A stretch of 64,000 bases of DNA from Acanthosepion esculentum (GCA_964036315.1 OZ038517.1:21898083-21962082); one strand, 5' to 3'; counted from the first letter of the stretch, positions 9,970 to 21,745 are shown. Notes: a model not told the origin generated them from the sequence alone. Made by a program: numbers and translations.

Positions 9970-10616
9970 TTACATCCTGTTAGTTTTAGTCTTTACGCAG
10001 ACTAGGCGGGTCCTTGCCAGGGGTTTTGTGAAGCAGTCTGCTGTATTTTTGTCGGTAGGCACATAGTTCAATTGGATTGTACCATTGTTTATTTTGTCCC
10101 TTATATAGTGGTACTTTATGTCTGTTTTTTTTACCCGCTGGCTAGTGATGGAATTTTTTGCTATGCAGATTGCGCTCTGGTTGTCGGAATATAATGTCGC
10201 TTGTTTCCATCTCTTTGTTTTATCCATCTCGTTTATTAATTGCATGAGGTATTGTGCTTCTTGTATGGCTGGTGTCATTGCTGTATATTCAGCCTCACAT
10301 GCGGATAAAGCTACTGTAGGATGCTTTTCCAAGCAATAACAGGTCCTTCTTCATTTAGGGAAAAGCAATACCCCGACGTGCTTTTTTTTATCTTCAGGAC
10401 TACCCCAATCGGCATCAGTATATCCCGTCAACTTCAGGCCGCTTTCACATTTCCTGAAAGATAAACAAAAATTTAAAGTCCCTTTTAAATATCTGAGTAC
10501 ATGTTTCACTACATTCCAGTGTTCGATTGTGGGGTTTTGGTTGTATTGTGATAATTTATTTACAATCCATGAAATATCAGGTCTAGTGCCGGTAGACAGA
10601 TAAACCAAGCTTCCTC
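9970..10616 (-). pseudogene. Ty1/copia pol, C-terminal RT and RNase H
   Basis: Two minus-strand frames make up the end of a copia polyprotein. The first reads GSLVYLSTGTRPDISWIVNK, LRYLKGT, and GYTDADWG. The second reads TVALSACEAEYTAM, LYSDNQSAICIAKN, and a VPTDKNTADCFTKPL block. The RNase H acids (DAD, the SACEAEY glutamate, and SDNQSA) are all visible. The two frames are offset around 10340, so one frameshift is present. The upstream half of the same pol resumes at 13498 after the inserted TIR element. Confidence 0.92.
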
Positions 10617-13497
10617 TAGGTACCTCCACGAAATGTAAACAAATCAGTATAGCTTGACAAGAAAGGCCTTAAATTTGACGAAAAATTTTTTTATCTGCTT
10701 AAGGATATATATCATTATTAAGAAGAAATACCGAAATATTTTTTGAGTATTTTTAAATTTTTTTTACTCATTCTTAGCATGTCCGAAATTTTAGTTAAAA
10801 ATCTTGTTTTTTTTTTTGTTTTTTTTTTTCAGCAAAATTATCGAAAAAAAATCGATATCAGCCATATTTTAAAAATTTTTTAAACTAAGTTAAAATCCGA
10901 GTTTAAATTTCTTTTAAAAATAAATTATAGGTTGTTCAAAATTTTTTTAACGAAAATTATCTAATTTAAAGATTATTTAATATATTTCTAAGGAAACTTT
11001 TACTTACTTTCTTCGAAAAAAAATGTGGTTTAAAATAAAGGGAGGCGATCTTAACATCTTTCGCTATTGACAGGCAATGAGTGATGTGTTGTCATCACAT
11101 ATCGTCAGCTAACGTGAGATCCGAATGATCATACGGAAGGACGTAAATGACGTCACGGTAGCCTCCTAAAGTCAATACATATCTGCTTGGTAAAACATTT
11201 CTATCCTAAGTAAAAATCATCACAAACATATCAATAGTTATTTTGTTACACTCTGCAGCCTATTTGCCCTGAAATAAATATTGAAAAATAACTTATGTCA
11301 TCATCTGAACAAAATATCAAGGAAACTTTTGATCTGCACTCCATGAAACTAAGTATTTCCTGAAAGCAAAGAATGCTCTTTCATTTCTGAGTGAAATTGG
11401 TTGGTGAAATGAAAATGATTATAAAAATTTTTTTCTGGGCATAAAATATGAAAAAAAAATAGTTAAAATTACTATATCTGAACATTAGAAACCAGTTTTT
11501 TTTTTTTTTTGCATGTTTTTTATTTGAAATCAGCATTGAGGAAAACAGTGTTGAAATTAAGCCCCAAAAGATGACTTCGACATTGCTGGGTCAAGGGCCA
11601 GCCAGCCAACAATAACAAGTTGTCACAACCTTGTAAAAAAACCCAATTTTTTCTTTTTTTCTTTTTATAATTTAAGTTTGAGAAATGGCTTGATGTATTT
11701 TTGTTTTTTAACACATTTTGAGCAGGGTGATGACAATGAATTTTTATGAGCTGTAGACAGAATGTACCAAGGACTCGGAGGCAATACTGGATAGTTTGTT
11801 TGAATTCACAATGATCACCGAGATAGTTATATGTTGTTCTTTATGTCTAGAAATGAAACAAACTAATAAGGAGCAAAAAAAAAAAAAAAAAAAATTGTAA
11901 ATTTATATAGTATTTTGATAAATAAATGATGATGACAAAAATTAAATAATATCAGCTATTGCTAGGTAATTTTCTTTTCTTTTTCTTATTTATATGAAAA
12001 ATATGTAAATGAAATGAATTAAAATCTCAATGAAGACTATTAAAACTAAATCAAAAAATATAAAAAACGAAAAAGAAAAAAAAAATTGTCGAAAAATATC
12101 TGAGTGCGCCAAATTTCAGTGCTCGGTTGGATATGTTATCTTTCTTATTTCATAACAAAAAAAAATATACATGAATTAAAAAATCTATAAAAAGAATTTC
12201 ACAAATTCAAGAAATATATTGAAAAAGTAGCTATATAAAAAAAATTAAAAATAAATCAAATGGTACAGTATGAAAATGAATCGTAATTGAAAAATTGACA
12301 GACGGCTCACTGAAAGAAAAAAAGTGAAAGCTGTAAAACAACTTCAAAACATTGAAATTGCAATGAAATATGTAAAATGATAAATGAAACAAATGGTATT
12401 TTTAAAAATGTAGTAATGTTGATGGTGAAAATGGCTTAGGATGATGTTCAAATTTTTGTAATGAGTAAAAACCGCTAATTCAAAATGCACAACATTTGTC
12501 TCGCTAAGAATTTTTAACGCCATTTAAACTCAAGTCACATGACCTTTTATACTTTTGTTACCTCTCATACATTTTAATAACAACCGTTTTAACTTTTTTT
12601 TTTTTTAAGACAAAATTACATTTTTTAAGTACGTGTGGAGTTCGGAGTAGTCAAAACGATACAATTTATAAAGCACTAAAACAAGATCTATATCATAAGG
12701 GCATTTAGAAAATCCGACGCGGCTTGTAAGTAATTTTAAAATATTTTACCAACTTAATGTAAAAAATGTATTATAGTTAAATAATTAAGAAATAACTGAA
12801 TAAAAAATTTATTATTCATCGGAAAAATTTTTTGCTTTCAGAAAATATTGTCCATATTAATACAAACAACTAAAAGCAAATAAAAGCATTTGAAATTAAA
12901 TAATATATTTGTTTTATTGAGTTTTGTATATTACAGTTCAAAGCTATTTTTCAGGTACAAGTGGAGTTATTACAAAAAAAACAAAACGTGATTTGCATTC
13001 TTCAAAGCCTTGTGCTTTTAACTATTGTAATAACTAAATCCGATGCGAGCGAATTTCTAGAGTTTTCATAAAATTAGTTATGGTGGGGGGATAATAAATA
13101 TAAAAAAAATATTTCTGCCATGACTATAATAAAAAAAAACATATTTATAATAATTTCGATCATCTGTGAATACTTTCTGAAAGTTTCATTAAGATCCGAC
13201 AATTATTTTCATTTTTGCAAGATTTCCAAAAATAATGTCATACAAAAAAAAAGTGATAAAAATTGTATATGTTATTTCACTGGTGACCGTGACACAAAGA
13301 TAAACAAAGTTTTTTAATCAAAATTTAGAATATTCTAATAAGAAGGAAAATTTTTTTAAAAATAATGAAAAAAAACTTTGTTCTTTCCTCTTCCACATAA
13401 TATAAGCATTTAAAAGATAAAATTTTGTTTTCGTCAAGTTTGGCGTCTTTTTAATCATGCTTATGCCATTTTTTTAGCGATATCGTAGAGGTACCTA
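10617..13497 (+). mobile_element. TAGGTACCTC TIR element, copy 1, inside copia
   Basis: The left end reads TAGGTACCTCCACGAAAT and the right end, complemented, TAGGTACCTCTACGATAT: inverted ends matching at 16 of 18 positions. The insert breaks the copia RT between the codons for REAI and GSLVYLS, so its borders are defined by the host reading frame. The 2.88-kb interior has no meaningful ORF. It is extremely A/T-rich with many homopolymers. Segments 12700-13497 match 26960-27806 (copy 2), and the last ~130 bp match 47320-47450 reversed (copy 3). A non-autonomous DNA transposon is the simplest reading. Confidence 0.8.
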
Positions 13498-14222
13498 CTA
13501 TAGCCTCTCTGTACTTTGTGGGATCAAAAACCTTTGCTTCCTTAGAAAACGGTAATTTTTGTTCACATGGTGTTAGTCTGGGCTTGCAGTCTAGCATATT
13601 AAATTTTTCTAGTATTTTCTCAGTATATGCCCGTTGGTTCATTTGTATTTCATTTGGTTTGATTATGAAGTCCACACCAAGAAATCGTGAGATCTGGCCT
13701 AAATCCTTCATGTCAAACTTCTGCTTGAGTAGTTTCTTGACTTCCGTTACTAAGTTATTTGCGGCAATTACGATATCAACCCATACGAGAATAATAATTC
13801 TTTTATTTTCATCAACTTTCACAAACATGCATGGGTCGATAATGCTTTTGATTAAAGTTTTCTAGCAGAAGTTCTTTACTTAGTAGGTCGTTCCAATTTT
13901 TACCACTCTGTTTTAGCCCATAGAGTGACTTATTTAATTTCCAAACCAGTCCCTCCTTGCCTGGAACAATGTATCCTTCGGGTTGTTGGGTAAAAATGTC
14001 ACAGTCTATTTTTGCATTTAGGTATGCTGATTTGACCTCCATCTGGTGGATTATTAGATCGTACTGCACAGCAAATTGCATTAGGATTCGAATAGTGGTC
14101 ATTTTTGTGGTGGGTGCATATGTTTCATAATAGTCTACATCCTTTATCTGACTGTACCCTTTGGCAACATATCTAGCTTTGTATTCCTCATTATTTTTGT
14201 CATCTTTTTTAATATTAAAAGT
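13498..14222 (-). pseudogene. Ty1/copia pol, N-terminal RT
   Basis: Minus-strand frames read YKARYVAKGYSQ, YYETYAPTTKM, QMEVKSAYLNAKIDCDIF, QQPEGYIVPG, VWKLNKSLYGLKQS and KQKFDMKDLGQISRFLG. These are ordered RT_2 blocks of a copia element. The catalytic YVDD block appears as WVDI, so one aspartate is lost. A frameshift near 13840 separates the two main frames. Upstream coding stops abruptly at 14222, where AT-rich repeats begin. Integrase and gag are absent. Confidence 0.9.
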
Positions 14223-14284
14223 CTAAAATTTAAAGTAAGTTTTTCTTTTTTCATTTACTATTTTACGAAACTTTAAGGAACAAA

Positions 14285-14705
14285 AATCTGTTATTCGTAA
14301 TTTTTTTCAAGTCATTTTTAATGACAGTAAACAAAGAAATACATTTCATTTAATTTTGAAAATAATGTTTAATTAATTTAAGTTACTTTTAAACTTTATT
14401 TCCTGCATATTTAAAAATACGTTTTTCATTTTCTGTTAATTTTGAATAGTTTTCATTTCCACTGTACTCACAATTTTTCTCTAAATAGAAAAACTTTTTT
14501 TTTTTTTCATTTTAATGACAGTTATTTTAATTTTGATAAAGAAATAGGTTTAATTTAATTTTGAAAATAATGTTTGATTAATTTAAGCTATTTTTAAACT
14601 TTATTTCCTGCATATTTGAAATTAGGTTTTTCATTTTCTGTTAATTTTGAATAGTTTTCTTATCTACTGTGTTCACAATTTTTCTGTAAATAGAAAAACA
14701 TTTTT
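14285..14705. repeat. Tandem duplication of a ~225-bp AT-rich unit
   Basis: Two copies. Each contains TTTAATTTTGAAAATAATGT, TTTAAACTTTATTTCCTGCA and TTTCATTTTCTGTTAATTTT in the same order. Copy starts are about 225 bp apart. Non-coding. Confidence 0.85.
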
Positions 14706-14829
14706 TAATTTAGTCAATGTTAAAGTTTAACTATTACTGAATAAATATTTTATTTATTAAAAAAAAAATTTCTAAATCAAGGCGTTCATTTTCTTGCATA
14801 CTTATGTTATTTTTAAATTTTTTAATTAA

Positions 14830-15948
14830 TAGATGGAGAGGACAGAAAAGTTACTGGAACCATATAGCAGCATCCAATGTGGACAACCCATTCTCTGTGG
14901 CCATATTTTTGAAAAAATTTTCAGAAAATATGGAACACTACACTCAAAAACGTAGCAGAATGGGCCACGTTGGAGAATGCCATGAATGGTTTTCCACCAG
15001 TGTCCATCAGTTCTGTAAGAAAACTTTGGGGTTTCTACAAAAATAGGAACAAAGGGACAAACTTTCCTGAATTCCCCCCAAAATGTAGAAAAGTTGTCAC
15101 TCAGTCTGTCCCATCTTCTACTGCCTCTTCAACCGCCACTCCAGTTGCAACTACATCCACTTCTGATGCTGCCACAAGATTGTATCCAGCAAATTTGAAT
15201 CTCTCTTCCTTCACAACCATTTCTGCTGCAGCTGTGACCATTTCTGATGCATCCCTGTCTGCTGCATGTCAAAAACTGTCTAAAACTTCTTCCCAGTCTT
15301 CATCTTCCAGTGACAAAAAAAAGTTCAAAAAATAAAAATTTTGAAGAAACAATTGCAACAAAAAATGAAAAAATAATTTCACTTCAAAAACAAATAAGAT
15401 CATTGAAAAAAAAACGAAAAAAAGAACATTCCAAAGAATTAAGCAGAAAAATTTATTATGACTACATTTTATCAGGAGTGCATTCTTCTGTTATTTCAAA
15501 AACAGTCAATATTTTGAAGACATTGTCACTGGAAGATAAGATTTTAAAAAAAAAAAAGCTCAACTACAGTTTATAGGATGGTGGGGGAGCTTGGCTTCCT
15601 CTCAGATATGAAGACGTTCCATGCAGTGGAAATGCAGAAAACTGCACTTTAGTTTTCGATTCGACGACACAAGATGGACAGCACGTGAACTGTGTATTAT
15701 TAACCACGCCTACATCCTCTCATCTTGTGTTGTTGGAACATCTTCTTGGGGGGGTCTGCCATGCACTACAAGCAGCATATTACACCATCAACAAATTAGC
15801 TAAAGTGGGCTCACTCTCTACTGGCGACAGTGTCGATGCTACTTTGAAAAAAATAATGATTGAAGAGGCAGCAGAAGACCCCCCACCCCAACCGGCCCTT
15901 TTCAGGGCCACAAAATATTCCCGAAAGTCTTTTCCTTGTTACACATAG
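14830..15948 (+). pseudogene. Transposase-like ORF relic, family not identified
   Basis: Frames 14970-15335, 15247-15576 and 15685-15948 follow each other with shifts, as one broken gene. The first part holds LWGFYKNRNKGTNFPEFP then a Ser/Thr/Ala-rich linker. The second is a basic coiled-coil-like segment (KNEKIISLQKQIRSLKKK). The third reads CTLVFDSTTQDGQHVNCVLL and LVLLEHLLGGVCHALQAA, then KLAKVGSL. A D-x-TT-Q-D/E-G block with a downstream LxGG resembles RNase H-fold transposase-like proteins of repetitive elements. I cannot name the family. Termini were not found. Confidence 0.5.
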
Positions 15949-16740
15949 TAGCAATTTCTTTTCAGTAATGTTTATTGGGTTAATAATAGTTTTAGTAATT
16001 ATGTAATTAATAATAAAATAATTGTCATAACAATAATTAGAAATAAAATGAAAAATATTTAAAAATATATAAATTAGGTAGGTATCTCTACTATTTCAGC
16101 ATAAATTTAGATTTAATTAAAAGCTTAATGATTAAATTCATTATTTCCATTAAGTAAAAATTCTGGTGTATTTCAGATAGAAACTACATTGGATTGGAAA
16201 GTCACATTTAATTTTGATTTATTAAATAATAATTAAATTACCATTTCATAAATTATTAAGTTACTTCTATCATGGTATTTTATTTTTAAAAAATTATTTT
16301 TGCATCTTCGAAAGGTAAATAAAAATCAATAAAAATTGCAGAAAATATGTTCATTTCTAACAATTACTAGGTAGCTAAAACCCCACCAAAAAGCGTTAGC
16401 TCAAATTTCTAAAAATTGTCATTTATGGTCATCCGTAGTAGCTGTCATCACTTCGTCATTCAACAATCCATCAATCGTTAGATCAAATGAACACGACCGA
16501 TCGTTAATAATTGGTTGTATATTAATTTTTTAATGCTATAAGTAAGTAATATTTCTTTCAAATCAGATTAATTTAACTTTAAATTTTCTAATTTTACTAA
16601 AGTAATGTCAGAAATTTTTAAAAATCGACAAACTTGTGTTTGTTTACAAATTTCTTAAAATTAAGAAAATGGCCGCTTTTAAGAAAATTTGAAATTAAAG
16701 TTTAAATGTAATCTTCAAGAATGTTTTCATTTTAAAAAAA
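15949..16740. other. No gene seen
   Basis: AT-rich sequence with many TTAATT/AATTAA words between the transposase-like relic and the gypsy protease. It includes ACTAGGTAGCTAAAACCCC (16367-16385) but no matching inverse end was found. Confidence 0.4.
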
Positions 16741-19507
16741 ATCATTTTAAACAATTTTGGTTACCTATTCTTGGTTGACACAGGCACACAAGTTAGTGTG
16801 ATTCCACCTACAGCAAACATGGCGAACAAAGCTACATCGTACAACCTCCAAGCTGCCAACGGTTCTCGAATAGAAACCTATGGTGAAAAATAACTCGCGT
16901 TAAACCTGGGATTACGTAGATCATTCACTTGGGTATTTACCATCGCGCAAGTAAAGTCACCAATTCTAGGAGCTGATTTCCTGGCTCATTTTAAACTTAA
17001 CGTGAACATGTATTCCCGATCATTAGAAGATAAACATACTGATATTGCAATTAAGGGAATTACAACAAAATTGACAACGGCAGGTATCAGTACAGCCCTA
17101 CCCACTGCCAACGGTCTTCAATACTTATTACGGAAATATCCAGAAATTCTGACACCGTTCAACTATATGAAACCAATCTTACACAATGCGGAACACAGGA
17201 TACAGACGACTGGTCTTCTCGTGCATTCACCTCCGCGGCGTTTACATCCCGATAAATATAAAAACGCTAAGATTGAGTTTCAGCATCTGTTGGACTTAGG
17301 GATAATCCGTCCATCATCCAGTTCATACGCTTCTCCTTTGCACATGGTGTCGAAATCGGAGGCTGGAGCTTGGAGACCCTGCGGTGGTTTTCGGCGACTT
17401 AATGCTCAAACAGTCCCGGACAAATATCCGATCCCGCATCTACAAGACTTTGCTATAACGTTACAAGGAGCGTTAATTTTTACAAAGTTGGACTTGAGAA
17501 AGGCTTTTTCACCAAATTCCAGTGGCAAAAGATGACATCCACAAAACAGCTGTGACTACACCGTTTGGTTTATTCGAGTTTACTAGAATGTCTTTCGGTC
17601 TAAGAAATGCAGCGCAGTCCTTCCAGCGACTTATAGACGAAGTACTGCGTGGCTTGCATTTCACATTCGCCTATCTTAACGATGTTCTGATTGCGAGTAG
17701 GAACATCGAAGAACACACTGATCACGTGGAACAGGTTTTTCGGCGATTGAAGCACTTCGGACTTAAAATTAATCCTACTAAGTGTGAATTTGCTGTACCA
17801 AAGCTGATCTTTCTTGGTCATGAGATAGATGGGAAGGGGATTACACCCGTCTCTCATAAGGTCGAAGCAATTCAAAACTTCCCACAACCAACTACACTTC
17901 GACAGCTACGTAGATTTCTTGGTCTAGTTAACTATTATAGACAATTCATACCTCATTGTTTGCAAGTGCTGATTCCGTTGACAAACCTGTTACAAAATCA
18001 AAGAAAGAGGAACAGCAAGATTATTCTAACTGACGATGCACTGTCAGCAGTGAAGAAGCGACCCTTACTCTGACTACGGACGCATCTGCTGATACTGTGG
18101 GAGCCGTATTACACCAAGAGAGTGATAATGTGAAGAAACCACTTTCATTCTTTTCCGTGAAATTGAATTCAGCACAATGCAAATATAGTGCTTTCTCACG
18201 TGAACTTGCTATATACCTATCTGTTCGTCATTTCCGACATCTGTTGGAGGGCAGGAATTTTATAATTTTCACTGACCACAAACCTTTAGTGTATGCCTTG
18301 CACTCTAAAACAGATAAGTATAACCCTCGTGACATAAGACAGCTGGACTACATCGCACAGTTTATGTCCGATATTCGTCACATTAACGGGAGCGACAACA
18401 TCGTTGCAGACACCCTTTCTAGAGCTACTATGAATTCCGTCAAGTTACAGCCATTAGATTTTGAATGTTTAGCCAAAGAACAGCAGAGGGATGCCACCCT
18501 AGAGAACGTGAAAAGTGACACGTCACTGCTCATTGAGCAACGACCAATTCCTTTCAGTGCGGCATATTTGTTTTGTGACGTTAGCACTAATCATCCTAGA
18601 CCCTACGTGCCTCCTATTATGCGCAGACAAATTTTCGACCACTTTCATTCTATGTCTCATCCAGGTCGTAAAATGTCAACTAAACTCATTTCTGAGCGAT
18701 TTGTCTGGCCAAACATGTCTGCAGACATAAAACACTGGACGCACACATGTATTAAATGCCAGAGGTCAAAAGTTCAGCAAAACACCAGATCTCCTCCCGG
18801 TCACTTTTCTGCACTGGATGGTCGATTTAAACGTATCCACGTCTACCTTGTCGGTCCTTTAATGGAAGTAGACGGATATGAATACTTGTTGACAATAGTG
18901 GACTGTTTCACACGTTGGCCAGTGGTGGTACCCTTGCGATCAACTACCACGGATCAAATGATGTCCTTGTGGACCCCAATTCCAGTCTACCCTCTTTACT
19001 GAATTTACTAACCTCTTGGGTACTAAGCATATAACAACCACGGCTTACCATCCGTGCGCAAACGGTTTGGTAGAAAGGTTTCACAGGCAACTAAAGGCAG
19101 CACTTACAGCTAGTGAAGGCACGATCGTGGATTGAAAGATTACCATTAGTAATGCTAGCACTGTAGTGTTGTCAAGGAAGATTTAAAATGCACCACAGCT
19201 GAGCTTGTTTTTGGTAGCCCACTTACACTACCCGGTCAAATGATGGAAAAAGATGTGGACAAGACCATCTACATACTTCATTCAGGACTTGAAAGAACGC
19301 ATGTCCAACATCGTATTTACCCCAACGCGCACATCAAATAGAGCAATTTTCGTACCGAGAACTTTGGAAAACTGAGTTTGTATTTCTACACGGAGATGCA
19401 GTTAAAAAACCTCTCACACCGACGTACTCCGGTCCCTCCCAAGTTATCTCCCGCGCACCGAAATATTTTACCATCTTGATCAATAAGACAACCACTGTCA
19501 GTATTGA
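16741..19507 (+). pseudogene. Ty3/gypsy pol (CsRN1-like): PR-RT-RNaseH-IN
   Basis: Domains in order: retropepsin FLVDTGTQVSVIPP (~16770) and ILGADFLAHF; reverse transcriptase from LLDLGIIRPSSSSYASPLHM through GLRNAAQSFQRLIDEVLRGL; RNase H with TDASADTVGAVLHQ and TDHKPLVYAL; integrase with HSMSHPGRKMS (HH), CIKCQR (CC), and AYHPCANGLVERFHRQLKA. Breaks: one extra T in the run near 17508 shifts frame before HQIPV; a second shift near 18050; stops after 19002. The RT box reads YLND (17672-17683) where YIDD/YADD is expected. The first integrase aspartate is TAC tyrosine (18844-18846). No LTRs are recognised. Inactive; domain order and wording are those of CsRN1-type elements. Confidence 0.93.
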
Positions 19508-19910
19508 CAAATATTAAAAAAACAATTTACCTGCTCACCACTATGTCCGAATAACATCAACCTAGTTTTTGACCTGACAAAAAACAATGCTTCCAGGATC
19601 CTATCACGTGATAAAAAAACATATAAATTGAATGTACGAGCGAACCCAGGCAGTGAGAATTTACGACGACTAGCATTTGCTAAACGAGTTCACGACGCTT
19701 GTACCTTTACTGCAGCGAAGTACAAAGTTAGAATCTCAAATTCTTTAACATGAAATAACTTCACTGTAATTCAAGCTAAATTTTCAACTCACTCACCAAC
19801 TTCTTCTGCAACTTACTAAAAACTATTCAATCACGCTATTGAATCTTCTTACGAAACTTAAATTACAAACATTTACGAACAATACATTCCACTACGAGCA
19901 ACGAAAACAA
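19507..19910 (+). repeat. Direct repeat C, right copy (~404 bp)
   Basis: Begins exactly where the gypsy pol ends (after codons for TTTVSID) and ends CAACGAAAACAA. Near-identical to 9399-9792; differences include CTATGTCC for CTACGTCC and an extra ACTTCTTC near 19800. Confidence 0.9.
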
Positions 19911-20245
19911 ATTGAACATTTACGGAACATTCACTTCTCCGACTTCTTTAAAGCTAAAAGTTTATCAACATATTTTCAGCTTTACAGGACTTTCTAAACT
20001 CTCTTTCACTGAACATTTTGAGCAAGAAGTTAATTCAACTTTTTGTGAGCTCAGGTAAAAAAATTCAGTAGTAAAATCTTTAACCAGTTAAAGGGAAGCA
20101 ACTCGTGTTAATAATTCATGTAAAAAAAAAACTGACATTATATAAATATTGTACCTATTATGAAATGTTATTTTCTTGTGTTTTTCCTCTTGTTTGCTTG
20201 AACATTCGTAAAGTAGAAAATGTGCGGGTGGATTTACGCTGTCAG

Positions 20246-20440
20246 TATGCGTTTCCGTAAAGCGATTTTTTTTTTTTTTTTTTTTTTTTTTTTGTACTTA
20301 AGAAGAAAGTTAACTTTCAAATATGTAAACATCGACAAATAAAAGAATAACAAGAAAAAAACACCTAACCCTAATTTGAAAGTTTACTTTCTTCTTAAAT
20401 AAAGTACAATAAAAAAAAAATCGCTTTACGGAAATGCGTA
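20246..20440. repeat. Long imperfect hairpin (arms ~67-80 bp)
   Basis: The left arm reads GTTTCCGTAAAGCGATTTTT... TTTGTACTTAAGAAGAAAGT...ACTTTCAAAT. The right arm repeats it inverted (ATTTGAAAGTTTACTTTC ... AATCGCTTTACGGAAA). The arms enclose a ~47-bp spacer. The left arm has a much longer T run (20265-20293) than the right arm's A run. Foldback or MITE-like. Confidence 0.85.
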
Positions 20441-21375
20441 CTAATTTCTGCAAGGACTTTCTTGTAAAGGAAGTAAATAGGCTCCACGGACAAAATTCAG
20501 CAGTGAATTAAGTAACAATAAGCCGGTAACGGCTGGCGAAAAACTTGGAAAGAGTCCGATATTTTTTTTTTTTTTTTTTTTTTTTTTTCGGGTCGTTAAC
20601 ATCCAAAAAGGTAGGTTTCTTCAATATCTAACTGTTGGAGCTCAGCATATACATTTGCATGGAAATAAGACGATTTTGGAAAAATTTGAAGGGATATTAG
20701 TGCTCGGGTGTTAAAATAAGCATTTACCTCGTGCGGGTGCTTGTAGGTCTTTTTTTTTCTCTGAGAAAAAAAAAACGCTTTTAGATGAAGCCAGCTATCT
20801 CTATCGTTTGAGTATATGGCATGAAGATATTTTTTCTACAGCTGGTTTTAATTTTTAGGTCATCTCCAAATATATCTATTTTATTGGGATTTTCCCAATT
20901 ATATTTGGTAACGAAAATATTGTGACGCCAGCAAGAAGGAACACAAACACAGATGAAAATGTTTGAAAAAACTTGTATTTGTAGGAAAAGAGAGGAAAGT
21001 TTCTTGCAAACAGTCGGGTTTGTGGAACTTATCTGAAAGATGTCCTTTTAACAGTTTTACATTCCCTGTGTCGTTTTGGCTGGGTTGAAGAAATAGGGCC
21101 TTGACTTCTGAGCTTCAGTTGCTGTCTAAATCCTCACACGTGTCCTGGTGTTTAGATAACGGAGAGTACAGACGGGGAACGTGTTGTCTCTGAGGGTCCC
21201 AACAAAAAAAAACAAAGAGGAAGTAAGTTCGTAAAAACCGCTCTCGTGGGGGTTTGGTGAAAATCTAAAAAGGTAGCCTATGATTGGTTGTTTTTCATCC
21301 AATCACAGGGCACCCAGTTAGCGACTCCGTAATAATTTCAATAATTTAGAACAAACTTTTAGGTACCAAGGCTAA
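20441..21375. other. No gene seen
   Basis: Contains a poly-T run (20562-20588) and, at 20700-20740, GCTCGGGTGTTAAAATAAG, an inverse match to 9105-9142. There is also a short inverted pair ATTGGTTG...CATCCAATCA around 21282-21306. No coding block. Confidence 0.5.
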
Positions 21376-21393
21376 ACACTTTAAACAGTATAG

Positions 21394-21529
21394 TTATTTT
21401 TCCAGGCAGAGCTTAGATGTGGCACAAGGCCGAAAGTATGGGGCACCCAGTGAGGATCGAACTCCCTACTAAGTCGTAATTGTTCTAGCGAGACAAGCTT
21501 GCTAACCATGACACCAGCTCGAGGTACCC
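21394..21529 (-). mobile_element. tRNA-derived SINE with perfect 18-bp target duplications
   Basis: On the minus strand the 136-bp insert begins GGGTACCTCGAGCTGGTGTC. It has an A box (TGGTGTCATGGTTAGCA) and a B box (GAGTTCGATCC) at tRNA-like spacing, and ends in a short A/T tail. The 18-bp word ACACTTTAAACAGTATAG stands at both borders (21376-21393 and 21530-21547), which is the mark of target-primed insertion. It has no LINE-like tail region, so it is a short SINE. Confidence 0.9.
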
Positions 21530-21745
21530 ACACTTTAAACAGTATAGCAACACAATCTTCACAAGTTCTTTGTTCTGCAATTAACTTTTTTCTTTCAAAT
21601 AGTTAAAAAGAAAAGTTGTAACTACTTTTTTTTACTTTCATTTTTGTGCATGTGAATTATGGCCCCGATTCTAGACATTTACCAACATTTTTTTTGTTTA
21701 CTTATAAAAATTTAATTTACAATGGAAAGATTTTTATTCATTTTA

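Noticed and set aside
20360..20375. Telomere-like CCTAACCCTAA
   Set aside because: Less than two TTAGGG units inside the hairpin spacer; too short to mean anything.
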